Origin: Thermoplasmata archaeon | GTDB taxonomy: Archaea; Thermoplasmatota; Thermoplasmata; UBA184 | Direction of reading: 5' to 3' | Assembly: GCA_030039915.1 (NCBI GenBank) | Contig: JASHUP010000079.1 | Location: 1-16,071, forward strand | DNA: 16,071 nucleotides | Part shown: positions 4,463 to 12,007 of the stretch, piece after piece | Numbering within the stretch: position 1 is the stretch's first letter | How the letters are laid out: every line of letters starts with the position of its first letter | Notes under the pieces: model-generated | What the model was told of the DNA's origin: nothing | Databases searched by the model: none | Seen by the model: only the letters and a program-made list of their open reading frames with translations | Translations under genes and position numbers: made by a program

Positions 4463-6577
4463 ATGCCGACGGACCCCGTGTGTGGGATGTTCGTGGAGAA
4501 CACGGAGGGCGCGCTCCGGTTGGTTCGCGAAAATCGTTCTTACTTCTTTTGCTCCACCAGCTGTCTCGAGGCGTTCGCCCACCCCGAGGAGGAGCGACGT
4601 CGTCTCGGGCGACGGCTCGTGGTGGCGTGGCCCCTCGCGGTCGTCGTCCTCGTGCTCTCGTATGCGACGTCCGGGGTCGTCCCCGGTTCCTTCGCCCTCG
4701 TCCTTGCCGGTGTCGTTCAGTTCTATTCCGGCGGTCCATTCTATCGCGGCGCATACGACGCGATTCGAACCCGCGTGGGAAACATGGACCTCCTGATCGC
4801 CGTGGCGACCACGTCCGCGTTCGTCTACAGCGTCGCGGCCCTCGCGCAGGTTCCCGGAATCCCTCGGACGACGTATTTCGATGCTTCGTCCCTGATCGTT
4901 ACGCTCATCCTGACGGGGGCCTATCTCGAGCTTCGGACCCGGGCCCGAGCCGGTTCGGCATTGCGAGAACTCGGGGAGCTCCTTCCCCGAACGGCGTGTC
5001 GGATTGAGCGGGGGGCCGAATCCGAGGTTCGAGCGGCCGAGCTACGCCCGGGCGACCTCGTTCGGATTCGGCCGGGGGCGCGGTTCCCGGTCGATGGCAC
5101 GGTCCTCTCGGGATCGACGAGCGTGGACGAGTCGCTCCTCACCGGGGAGCCTGGCCCGGTCCTCAAGGCCCCGGGTGCGCCCGTGCTCGCCGGTTCCCTC
5201 AATCTCGATGGGGTGACGGACGTGATCACGGGCAAAGTCGGGGCGGACACCTTCGTTGCCGAGATCGGCCGTCTCCTGACCGCCGCCGAGCTCTCCCGAG
5301 TCCCCCTTCAGCGGACGGCGGACCGGATCGCTTCTGCGTTCGTCCCGCTCGTCCTTGCCCTTGCCTTGGCCGCCGGGCTATTGTGGTACTGGCTCGGCGG
5401 AGCCAGCGTCACGGTGGCGCTCCTCATCTTCGTCACCGTCGCGATCACCGCCTGCCCGTGCGCGTTCGGTATCGCGACCCCGGCCGCGATCATCGTGGGC
5501 ACGGGGCGCGCGGCCGGGGAAGGGGTTCTCTTCCGCGGGGAGGACGCCATCGAACGGGCCGCGCGAGTGGACCTCGTGCTGACCGACAAGACCGGAACGT
5601 TGACGAGCGGCGAGGTCGACCTCAGCTCCGTGGACCCCGTTCCTCCGGTCTCCCGGGAAGAGCTGCTGTCTCTCGCCGCCGGCGTCGAGGCCGGCTCGGA
5701 CCATCCGCTCGCTCGGGCCATCCGACTGGCCGCCGGACGGGCCGGAGTGTCGCCCACGGAAGTTCACGAGGTGGTCGTCGAGCCCGGCGAGGGAGTCCGC
5801 GGAACGGTTCAAGGCCGACCGCTGGCCGTCCTGAGGGGAGACGCGGCCCGAACTCGAGGGGTGGACCTGTCGCGCGTCGACGCGTCCATCCGGGCGGCGG
5901 AACAGGTCGGCGAGACCTGGTCGCTCGTCTTCGTCGGCGGCGATGTGGTGGGTCTCCTTCGGTTCCGAGCTCCGATCCTGCCGTCCGCCCGAGGCGCCAT
6001 CGCCGAGCTCCGCGCCGCGTCGGTCGAGGTCGTCATGGTGACCGGGGACGGACCCGCTGCTGCTCGCGAGGCGGCCCGGGAGCTCGGGATCGCCGAATGG
6101 CACGCCGAAGTGCTGCCGGCGGGAAAGGTGGAGTGGGTGCGCCGATACCGGTCGACCGGCCGCTCGGTCGCGTTCGTCGGGGACGGCATCAACGACGCGG
6201 CGGCGCTCGCCGAGGCGGACCTCGGGATCGCCATCGGGACCGGCGCCGAGGTCGCTAAGGAAGCCGGAAGGGTCCTGCTCGTTCGCTCGGACTTCGCCGA
6301 CGTGCCGTTCGCATTATGGATCGCCCGACGCACGGTTCGGCGGGTACGCTCGAACCTTGCGTGGGCGGTCGGGTACAACTCTGTCCTGCTACCGATCGCG
6401 ATGGGCGCCCTCGTGCCGCTGTTTGGATTCTCCGTATATCGAGTGCTGCCGATCGCCGGGGCCCTCGCGATGGCGCTCTCTTCGACCACGGTGGTGCTGA
6501 ACTCGCTCTCCTTACGGTGGAGCACGCCCGGGACCGGCTCAGACGCCGCCCGGTGGCGTGCGAACCTCACTCACTGA
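4463..6577 (+). CDS. copA: P1B-type Cu(I)-exporting ATPase with N-terminal YHS domain
   Basis: A 704-residue membrane pump predicted to expel Cu(I). The N-terminus is a YHS domain (DPVCGM at 4-9, FFCSTSC at 28-34) instead of an HMA domain. About four membrane segments follow (roughly 50-158), then the actuator motif SLLTGEP (224-230). Next come the membrane metal site CPC (331-333), the phosphorylated D375 in DKTGT, the SDHP motif (412-415), TGDG (527-530) and GDGINDAAAL (573-582). The last two helices hold YN (638-639) and MALSS (670-674), which together with CPC match the P1B-1 copper-specific set. The usual D-x-x-R at the P-domain hinge is replaced by APIL (503-506), which is odd. It lies 41 bp after the YHS mini-gene and is probably in one operon with it. 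Copper is the best substrate guess; silver is possible. Confidence 0.93.
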   Translation: MPTDPVCGMFVENTEGALRLVRENRSYFFCSTSCLEAFAHPEEERRRLGRRLVVAWPLAVVVLVLSYATSGVVPGSFALVLAGVVQFYSGGPFYRGAYDAIRTRVGNMDLLIAVATTSAFVYSVAALAQVPGIPRTTYFDASSLIVTLILTGAYLELRTRARAGSALRELGELLPRTACRIERGAESEVRAAELRPGDLVRIRPGARFPVDGTVLSGSTSVDESLLTGEPGPVLKAPGAPVLAGSLNLDGVTDVITGKVGADTFVAEIGRLLTAAELSRVPLQRTADRIASAFVPLVLALALAAGLLWYWLGGASVTVALLIFVTVAITACPCAFGIATPAAIIVGTGRAAGEGVLFRGEDAIERAARVDLVLTDKTGTLTSGEVDLSSVDPVPPVSREELLSLAAGVEAGSDHPLARAIRLAAGRAGVSPTEVHEVVVEPGEGVRGTVQGRPLAVLRGDAARTRGVDLSRVDASIRAAEQVGETWSLVFVGGDVVGLLRFRAPILPSARGAIAELRAASVEVVMVTGDGPAAAREAARELGIAEWHAEVLPAGKVEWVRRYRSTGRSVAFVGDGINDAAALAEADLGIAIGTGAEVAKEAGRVLLVRSDFADVPFALWIARRTVRRVRSNLAWAVGYNSVLLPIAMGALVPLFGFSVYRVLPIAGALAMALSSTTVVLNSLSLRWSTPGTGSDAARWRANLTH

Positions 6578-6585
6578 AGCGGTAC

Positions 6586-6594
6586 CCTTTTTAC
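6586..6594 (+). promoter_or_regulatory. TATA-like box for the ABC transporter operon
   Basis: CCTTTTTAC, centred about 35 bp before ATG 6625, just after the ATPase stop. The T5 run could also serve as the terminator of the ATPase transcript. Confidence 0.4.
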
Positions 6595-6624
6595 TGCGCA
6601 TCGTAGGACCGGGCATCCTCTTCC

Positions 6625-7569
6625 ATGACCCCGAGCATCGAAGCCGTTGGTCTCACGAAGCGATTCGGTTCGTTCGCCGCGCTCGACCATCTCTCCATCA
6701 AGCTCGAGGGCGCGAAATGCGTCGGGTTCCTCGGGCCGAACGGCGCGGGGAAGACGACCACGCTCAAGATGTTCACCGACCTGATCTTCCCCACCGAGGG
6801 AGAGGCGTTCATCAACGGGGTCTCGGTCCAGAAGGACCGCAAACGGGCGCTCTCTGATTGCGGTGACCTCATCGAGACCCCGGAGATCTACCCGTCGCTC
6901 ACGCCCCTCGAGGCGCTCGAACTGAGCGGGGCGCTGCGCGGGATGCGGCCGGAGGAGATCCGTTCCCGGAGCGACGTCGTGCTCTCCGAGGTGAAGATGA
7001 CCGAATGGGCTCACCAGAAGGTCGGCCGTTTCTCGAAGGGGATGAAACAGCGGGTGAACATCGCCGCTTCGCTGCTCTCCGACCCCGAAGTGGTCATCCT
7101 GGACGAGCCCAGCACCGGCCTCGACCCTCGGGGCATGGCGGAGGTACGAAGCATCGTACGGGGCCTCAAGAAGGAAAACCGCCTCATCTTCATGAGCAGC
7201 CACATTTTGAGCGAGGTCGTCGATGTCTGCGACGAAGTCGCTCTCATCGACCACGGCAAGCTCCTCTTCTACGACACGCTCGGGAACGTGTCGAAGCGGC
7301 TCACGGGGACGGCGACCACCGTCACGCTGGCGTTCGTCGCCCCGATCAGCGACGAGACGATCGGGTCTCAGATCGCCCAACTCCCCGGGGTGTCCTCGGT
7401 TTTCCGGCTCGACGCGCAACGCGTGCGAATGGCGATCGCGGGGGGTCCGGAAGCCCAGGCCCAGATCCTGGAACGTCTCGCGGCAGCCCACCTCGGTCTC
7501 GTGAGTTTCGAGCCGTCCCAGAGCGCGCTCGAGGAACTCTACCTCCAAGAGATATCGAAGGGGGACTAA
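6625..7569 (+). CDS. ABC transporter ATP-binding protein (DrrA/NatA-type exporter)
   Basis: A 314-residue cytoplasmic ATPase subunit. It has Walker A GPNGAGKTT (37-45), signature FSKGMKQR (136-143; SKGM replaces the classic SGGQ), Walker B VVILDEP (156-162) with the D-loop just after, and the switch histidine H193 in SSHILSE. The stretch LIETPEIYPSLT (82-93) is typical of the subfamily that powers ABC-2 type exporters. About 90 residues follow the core as a C-terminal extension. The stop overlaps the permease ATG by one base (TAATG), so the two are translationally coupled. The substrate cannot be read from the sequence; export of a lipid, drug or peptide, or membrane homeostasis, is possible. 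Confidence 0.95.
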   Translation: MTPSIEAVGLTKRFGSFAALDHLSIKLEGAKCVGFLGPNGAGKTTTLKMFTDLIFPTEGEAFINGVSVQKDRKRALSDCGDLIETPEIYPSLTPLEALELSGALRGMRPEEIRSRSDVVLSEVKMTEWAHQKVGRFSKGMKQRVNIAASLLSDPEVVILDEPSTGLDPRGMAEVRSIVRGLKKENRLIFMSSHILSEVVDVCDEVALIDHGKLLFYDTLGNVSKRLTGTATTVTLAFVAPISDETIGSQIAQLPGVSSVFRLDAQRVRMAIAGGPEAQAQILERLAAAHLGLVSFEPSQSALEELYLQEISKGD

Positions 7570-8468
7570 TGTCCGCGGCGACCCCGACCGCATCTGCGCG
7601 CCGAGACGGCACGACGCTGGGCGCGGTTCCCGGGACCGCCCAGCAGGCCCTGCTTCTGTCGCGGTACCAGTTCCGAGATTACCTTCGGTCTCGCCGCTTC
7701 ATCTTGATGATGGCCATTGTGGCCGCCATCGGCGCCATCCTATCGTTCATTCTGGCCTACTATCACGGTTCCGCGGCGGTCTCGGGGCTGGTCTCGAGCC
7801 CCGATGCCTTTTACGGGTCGACCTGGGGCGGGGGCGTCTACGTCGTCATCATCTTTTCGGGCATCATCTTCGGCGGCGACGCCATTGCGGGCGAGTTTCA
7901 GAACAAGACCGGGTACTTCCTGATGGGATTGCCGATCCGACGGGCCGCCGTCTACGTGGGCAAGTTCCTCGCGGCGCTCGGCGCCTCGATCGTCGCGATG
8001 GTGGTTTACCTGGTGATCCTCGTCGCCAACGGAGCGGTCTATCTCGGCGCCGGCTTCTTTCCGATCGCGCTCGTCGAGTCGTTCCTTATCGCGCTGCTCT
8101 ACCTGCTCGCGTTGCTCGGTGCCGTCTTCCTCTTCAGCTCCATGTTCAAGAACAGCCTCTACGCCGTGCTGGTGGTCGCGATTCTGTTCCTGTTCGGGTT
8201 CACCCTGCTCGAGGACCTCGTCGTCGCGCTCGTCAAGATCGAACCCTGGTTCATCATCGACTACGCGCGACCCACGATCTCCTATCCGTTCCTCTCGACG
8301 CTTCCGCCCCACATGACCACGAGCTCGATGATGGGACCTCGGGGAGGGACGGTCACGACGACCACGTACAACCCGACCTATCCAGAGGGTCTCGCGATCA
8401 TGGCGGGGTACTTCATTCTCACCGCGATCGCCGGCCTCTTCCTTTTCGAGAGAGAGGAGTTCTCGTAG
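7569..8468 (+). CDS. ABC-2 type transporter permease
   Basis: A 299-residue integral membrane partner of the preceding ATPase. About six membrane segments lie near residues 43-65, 89-104, 131-153, 166-190, 197-218 and 275-294. The motif GEFQNKTGYFLMGLPIRR after the second segment matches the coupling region of ABC-2 permeases (E-x-x-x-x-T-x-x-x-L-x-x-P-I-x-R). A Thr/Ser-rich extramembrane loop (about 244-272) precedes the last helix. The ATG overlaps the stop of the ATPase gene. An open frame extends far upstream, but it only shadows the ATPase gene. Confidence 0.92.
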   Translation: MSAATPTASARRDGTTLGAVPGTAQQALLLSRYQFRDYLRSRRFILMMAIVAAIGAILSFILAYYHGSAAVSGLVSSPDAFYGSTWGGGVYVVIIFSGIIFGGDAIAGEFQNKTGYFLMGLPIRRAAVYVGKFLAALGASIVAMVVYLVILVANGAVYLGAGFFPIALVESFLIALLYLLALLGAVFLFSSMFKNSLYAVLVVAILFLFGFTLLEDLVVALVKIEPWFIIDYARPTISYPFLSTLPPHMTTSSMMGPRGGTVTTTTYNPTYPEGLAIMAGYFILTAIAGLFLFEREEFS

Positions 8469-8491
8469 AACTCCGGTCGGATTTCCAAAAC

Positions 8492-8499
8492 CTTATGGC
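8492..8499 (+). promoter_or_regulatory. TATA-like box for taw1
   Basis: CCTTATGG inside an A-rich stretch (CCAAAACCTTATGG), centred about 30 bp before ATG 8526. It resembles the CCTWWAGG boxes before other genes here. Confidence 0.45.
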
Positions 8500-8525
8500 T
8501 CGCGCCTCGGTGAAGCCCTGGGGCG

Positions 8526-9512
8526 ATGGGTGACCAGGACCTTTCGAGCGAGCTCGCCGGCCAGGGCTACCAACTGACCGGAAAGCACAGCGCGGTCAAG
8601 CTGTGCTACTGGTCCCGAGAATCACTCGTTCGTGGCCGGGACTGCTACAAGGGTCGCTTCTACGGTATCGAGAGCCACCGATGCCTGCAGATGTCCCCCG
8701 CGATCGATTCGTGCAACCTCCACTGCCGCTTCTGCTGGCGGAACCAGGGCTGGGAGAACGACGAGGTCATGGCCGAGTACGACGACCCCGAGGCCCTGTT
8801 GGACCGGTCGATCGAAGCGCAGCGGAGGATCCTTTCGGGGTTCAAGGGCGATCCGGCCGTGCGGCCCGAACGATGGGACGAGTCGCAAACCCCGAGACAC
8901 ATCGCGATCTCCCTGACCGGAGAGCCCACGCTCTATCCGAAGATGAACCGGTTCCTCGAACTCTGCCACGAGCGAGGGATCACGACGTTCCTCGTCACCA
9001 ACGGCACCAACCCGGACGCGCTCCGGGCGCTCGACCCGCTGCCGACGCAGCTCTACGTGTCCGTCACCGCCCCGAACGCGGAGGTGTTCCGTCGCCTCAC
9101 GCTTCCCGCGCAGGACGACGCGTGGGAGCGTCTTCGCGAATCGCTCTCGATCGTCCGGGGACTCCGCACCCGGCGGGTCGTTCGCCACACGCTCGTCAAG
9201 GGATGGAATCTCGGCTGGGTCGACTCCTACGCCGAGCTCGACCGGCTCGCGCGTCCGGATTTCATCGAACCGAAAGGCTACGTCTACATGGGGAAGTCCC
9301 GACAACGCCTGGGGCGCGACCACGAACCGACCCACGAGGAGATCGCGGAATTCGCCGGTCGCCTCAGCGCGAAAACCGGTTACCTCGTCCTGGACGAATC
9401 TCCCGAGTCGAAGGTGGTCCTGCTGGGCCGGACCGCTGAGGGTCGGTTCTTGCCGGGTCGGACCCCGATCTCGTCGACCCTGCCGATGGCCGTCGGCCTC
9501 GCGGGCGGATAG
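8526..9512 (+). CDS. taw1: S-adenosyl-L-methionine-dependent 4-demethylwyosine synthase (Taw1)
   Basis: A radical SAM enzyme that builds the tricyclic core of wyosine on G37 of tRNA-Phe from N1-methylguanosine and pyruvate, stabilising the anticodon loop. The 328-residue length fits the archaeal enzyme, which lacks the flavodoxin domain of eukaryotic TYW1. The radical SAM cluster motif is C63-NLH-C67-RF-C70 followed by W71. Three upstream cysteines, C27 (LCYW), C40 (RDC) and C53 (HRC), match the ligands of the second 4Fe-4S cluster. SLTGEPTLYP (129-138) is the GGE-like SAM-binding motif, and EPKGYVYMGKSRQRLG (248-263) is typical of the family. It stands alone between an ABC operon and a convergent Sec61-beta gene. 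Confidence 0.96.
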   Translation: MGDQDLSSELAGQGYQLTGKHSAVKLCYWSRESLVRGRDCYKGRFYGIESHRCLQMSPAIDSCNLHCRFCWRNQGWENDEVMAEYDDPEALLDRSIEAQRRILSGFKGDPAVRPERWDESQTPRHIAISLTGEPTLYPKMNRFLELCHERGITTFLVTNGTNPDALRALDPLPTQLYVSVTAPNAEVFRRLTLPAQDDAWERLRESLSIVRGLRTRRVVRHTLVKGWNLGWVDSYAELDRLARPDFIEPKGYVYMGKSRQRLGRDHEPTHEEIAEFAGRLSAKTGYLVLDESPESKVVLLGRTAEGRFLPGRTPISSTLPMAVGLAGG

Positions 9513-9516
9513 CGCC

Positions 9517-9678
9517 CTAGATGACCCGCCAATTGAGGACTTCGACGAACACCGCCGCCGCGATCCCCATCGCCATCACGAAGTAGGGGTTGATCTTGAG
9601 CGCCCGCGTCTCCTCCATGTCGTAGTACTGGATGAGACCGGCGGCGCTCGAGAAGCCGGTCCGGCGGTTGTCGGGCAT
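9517..9678 (-). CDS. secG: Preprotein translocase Sec61-beta subunit
   Basis: A 53-residue tail-anchored subunit of the archaeal SecYE-beta translocon. The cytosolic N-terminus has the family pattern FSSAAGLIQYYDMEE (9-23), followed by ALKINPYFVM and one membrane helix (about 31-50), ending in WRVI. It is preceded by an ideal TATA box 28 bp upstream, and the ATG seems to be the 5' end of the mRNA. It ends only 4 bp from the convergent taw1 stop. It is too short for many gene finders. The small size and SAAGL motif make the call firm. Confidence 0.92.
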   Translation of the reverse strand: MPDNRRTGFSSAAGLIQYYDMEETRALKINPYFVMAMGIAAAVFVEVLNWRVI

Positions 9679-9703
9679 GACCGCTGGACGAGCGTGACGG
9701 CGC

Positions 9704-9710
9704 TATATAA
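9704..9710 (-). promoter_or_regulatory. TATA box for Sec61-beta
   Basis: TTATATA on the minus strand, centred about 29 bp before ATG 9678. It is the best TATA match in the window. Confidence 0.65.
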
Positions 9711-9725
9711 CCGCTCGCGGCGAGG

Positions 9726-10520
9726 TCAGCGACGTAGCGAGAATCGTTCGCTGTCCAGCACCGCGTCCTCGACGGCGTCCTGGAATCGGCCGACGAGGCC
9801 GGAGCCGAGAGTGGAAGCCGGCCCCGAGAGCAGTCGATCGAGGAACGGACGCGGCGGGCTCACTCGGAGGGTCCGGCGGGACGGAACGCTCGTCGCCTGG
9901 GCGAGCGCCTCGAGCGCGGCCTCGCGGTCCGCGAGGGCGTCGACGAGGCCCAACTTGAGCGCCTGGGACCCGGTCCAGAATTCGCCGGTCGCGAGCGGAA
10001 GGATCTGTTCGACGGTGCGATGGCGCTCCCGGGCGACGAGCTGGACGAACACGTCGTACCCCTCCTGGGTGATCGCCTGGAGTTTTTCTCGCTCCACGTC
10101 CGTGAGGGGGCGGTAGCCCTGGTACGCGTCCTTGTGGACCCCCGCGTGGAGAAGTTCGACCGAGATCCCCAGGCGACGGACCAGGTCGCGGACCGCGAAG
10201 TGCGCGGAGATGACGCCGATCGAGCCGACGTCCGATTCGGGGTACGCGAAGATCTTGCTGGCACCGAGGGCGGCCATGTAGGCCCCCGAGGCGCCGATCG
10301 ACCCGATCGACGCGTAGACCGGCTTCACCGCGTTCAGGCGCTTGACGGCGAGGTAGAAATCCATCGAGGCGATCGCCTCGCCTCCCCCGCTCGAAAGGTC
10401 CAGGAGGACGCCCTTGATCCGGCGCTTGTATCGAAGCGCCTTCAGCAACCGGAGGTACGGTTCGACCGTCCGCTCCCGGATGGTTCCCCGGAAGGAGACC
10501 TGAGCCAGTCGTTCGCGCAT
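9726..10520 (-). CDS. sppA: SppA-type signal peptide peptidase (S49 family), apparently without a membrane anchor
   Basis: A 264-residue serine protease of the S49 family. The nucleophile is S78 in SIGSIGASGAYMAAL, and the general base is K130 in HAGVHKDAYQGYRPLT. The 52-residue gap between them equals that of the Bacillus enzyme. DLSSGGGEA (41-49) and DVGSIGVIS (97-105) form the oxyanion and substrate-cleft elements. Most SppA proteins carry an N-terminal membrane helix, but this one begins directly in the first beta strand (LAQVSFRGTI). A TATA-like box 31 bp upstream supports ATG 10520 as the true start. It would therefore be cytosolic, or held by partners, and act on leftover signal peptides or other short peptides. 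Sec61-beta lies just downstream on the same strand with its own promoter. Confidence 0.92.
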   Translation of the reverse strand: MRERLAQVSFRGTIRERTVEPYLRLLKALRYKRRIKGVLLDLSSGGGEAIASMDFYLAVKRLNAVKPVYASIGSIGASGAYMAALGASKIFAYPESDVGSIGVISAHFAVRDLVRRLGISVELLHAGVHKDAYQGYRPLTDVEREKLQAITQEGYDVFVQLVARERHRTVEQILPLATGEFWTGSQALKLGLVDALADREAALEALAQATSVPSRRTLRVSPPRPFLDRLLSGPASTLGSGLVGRFQDAVEDAVLDSERFSLRR

Positions 10521-10545
10521 ACTCGGGCGGGCGTGAGTCGTTTCC

Positions 10546-10555
10546 GACTAATAAC
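10546..10555 (-). promoter_or_regulatory. TATA-like box for sppA
   Basis: GTTATTAGTC on the minus strand, centred about 31 bp before ATG 10520. Confidence 0.45.
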
Positions 10556-10614
10556 GCCGGCCGGCCCTCGCGTTGACCCGCCGGTTCAAGTAAACGAACC
10601 GCGGAAGGAGTGCC

Positions 10615-11634
10615 GTGCGCATCCTCATCCGGCCTCGACTGCCGGTGCTCGCGCTGCTGCTGCTCGCGCCGGCGATTCCGGAGCTCCTGACCGGGTCGAC
10701 TCCCGTGTCCGAACTGGCCTACGACCCGCTGGGATTCCTTCTCGTCTCGTTTCCGCTCGACATCCTGCTCTACGGGTTCGGTGCGCTGCTTATTCGGGAG
10801 TTCGCGGTCGCGTACCGGAAGGGCTGGGCCTCCATCTTGCTCCTCGGTGCCGCCTACGGGATCGCGGAGGAAGGATTCGGGGTGCACACGTTCTTCGAAC
10901 CGTCCGGCGCTCCGGTCGACGCCCTCGCTCGGTACGGGCATCTCTTCGGGGTGAACTGGCTCTGGGCCCTGGCGATTACGATCTTTCACGCGACCTACTC
11001 GATCGCCCTGCCGATCCTCCTCACTCGGCTGTGGTTCCCGGCGGTCAAAGACCTGCGCTGGTTCGACGGCAGCGCGCTCGAGCTGATGGCCGGCGTGTAC
11101 GTGCTCGAGGTGGTGGGATTCGGCTTTCTGGTCGGGCACGGGCCCTCGCCCGAGGTCCTTGCGTTCTTCGTGGGAGTCGTGGCGGTGCTGATCGTTCTCG
11201 CCTGGGTGGCTCCTCCGTACATCCTGGCCGCACGAGCCGGTCCGCGTTCGATCGGACGGAACGCCCTCGTTCTGCTCGGGACCGGTGGCTTCGCCGCGTA
11301 CGTGGTGGTGCTTCTCTTCGCATCGACGTGGTGGGTCCCCGCATGGGCGGCGGCCGGTTTCCTCGTCTTGGCGGACGCCGGGATTCTCTTCGGGATACGA
11401 CGGGGCGTCGGGGCGATCGAACTCGAACGGTCGGAGTACTACTTCGCCGTGGGCATGCTGTCGGCGCTCTTCGCCTGGGATTTCGTCATCGAATTCGTGG
11501 GTGTTCCTGGGATTCTCGCGGTGACCGCCGTCTTCCTCTACGCATTGATCCGGCTGGATCGAACCCTGAAGGCCCGCGAGCGCAGCCCGTCCCCGCCGCC
11601 GGGAGCCATGCCTCCCTCGCTCTCGGGGGGATGA
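10615..11634 (+). CDS. Polytopic membrane protein of unknown function
   Basis: I do not recognise the family. The 339-residue protein starts at GTG 10615, with GGAAGGAG just upstream and a weak A-rich box (TTCAAGTAAACG) about 25 bp upstream. It has roughly nine or ten hydrophobic segments, near 11-26, 38-61, 71-90, 112-138, 158-174, 181-204, 217-237, 243-262, 277-294 and 297-312. The tail is short and Pro/Ser-rich. Possible metal or catalytic residues cluster early: E85-E86 (GIAEEGFGVH), H91, H109 (GHLFGVN) and H125 (IFHATYS). This loosely recalls the glutamate/histidine layout of CPBP intramembrane proteases, but EExxxR is not met. The gene is divergent from sppA with a 94-bp gap. Function is left open. 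Confidence 0.75.
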   Translation: MRILIRPRLPVLALLLLAPAIPELLTGSTPVSELAYDPLGFLLVSFPLDILLYGFGALLIREFAVAYRKGWASILLLGAAYGIAEEGFGVHTFFEPSGAPVDALARYGHLFGVNWLWALAITIFHATYSIALPILLTRLWFPAVKDLRWFDGSALELMAGVYVLEVVGFGFLVGHGPSPEVLAFFVGVVAVLIVLAWVAPPYILAARAGPRSIGRNALVLLGTGGFAAYVVVLLFASTWWVPAWAAAGFLVLADAGILFGIRRGVGAIELERSEYYFAVGMLSALFAWDFVIEFVGVPGILAVTAVFLYALIRLDRTLKARERSPSPPPGAMPPSLSGG

Positions 11635-12007
11635 TCTCGATCGGGCCGGTGTGGAGGCCGGGCGTCGAGGACCGACCGAGATGCTCGTGATCCCGTGCGG
11701 TGGCGGGGCGCTCGCTTCGAAGGGATTCCGAACGGCTTGACTCGAGAACCGATGGGGCGCCGCTGGAGGGTCGACTGCCGCGCTCGGTCGCCGGGAGGCC
11801 GTGGATCCCGCCGTGGCGGGTGACATGACGCTCTTGCTCGCTGATCGCGTGTTCTACCGCGGACCGGACGTACAGGCCGTTCATCGCCGGAGCGAACGAT
11901 GTTCGAGGCATGTCGGCAGCGCACATCGAAGACTCACTCGGAGTGACCACCGGCCGAAGCGGGCGAGCCTCCGCAACGGATTTCGTCCCCCGCTCGCCTG
12001 GTCCGGT
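11635..12007. other. Stretch without a convincing gene
   Basis: In 373 bp, both strands hold only short or Arg/Ser/Pro-rich frames that look like GC-driven shadows. One plus frame around 11862-12006 reads somewhat protein-like (FIAGANDVRGMSAAHIEDSLG), but lacks a plausible start and runs out of frame into the next gene, so it may be a decayed remnant. An inverted repeat, GGCGAGC (11962-11968) and GCTCGCC (11992-11998), ends 9 bp before GTG 12008. No tRNA-like fold or clear TATA box was found. Confidence 0.4.

Noticed and set aside
3381..4754. 457-codon minus-strand open frame
   Set aside because: Crosses the rhodanese, CGNR, YHS and ATPase genes in wrong frames and has shadow-like composition.
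9703..11826. 707-codon minus-strand open frame across sppA and the membrane gene
   Set aside because: Rich in Arg, Gly, Pro and Glu with no domain; it is antisense or out of frame to two genes with clear start sites and membrane or catalytic motifs. Long empty frames are expected at this GC content.
11801..12007. N-terminal extension of the hypothetical gene to ATG 11801
   Set aside because: The added 69 residues are Arg/Ser/His-rich and unlike the rest of the protein; GTG 12008 is a better start.
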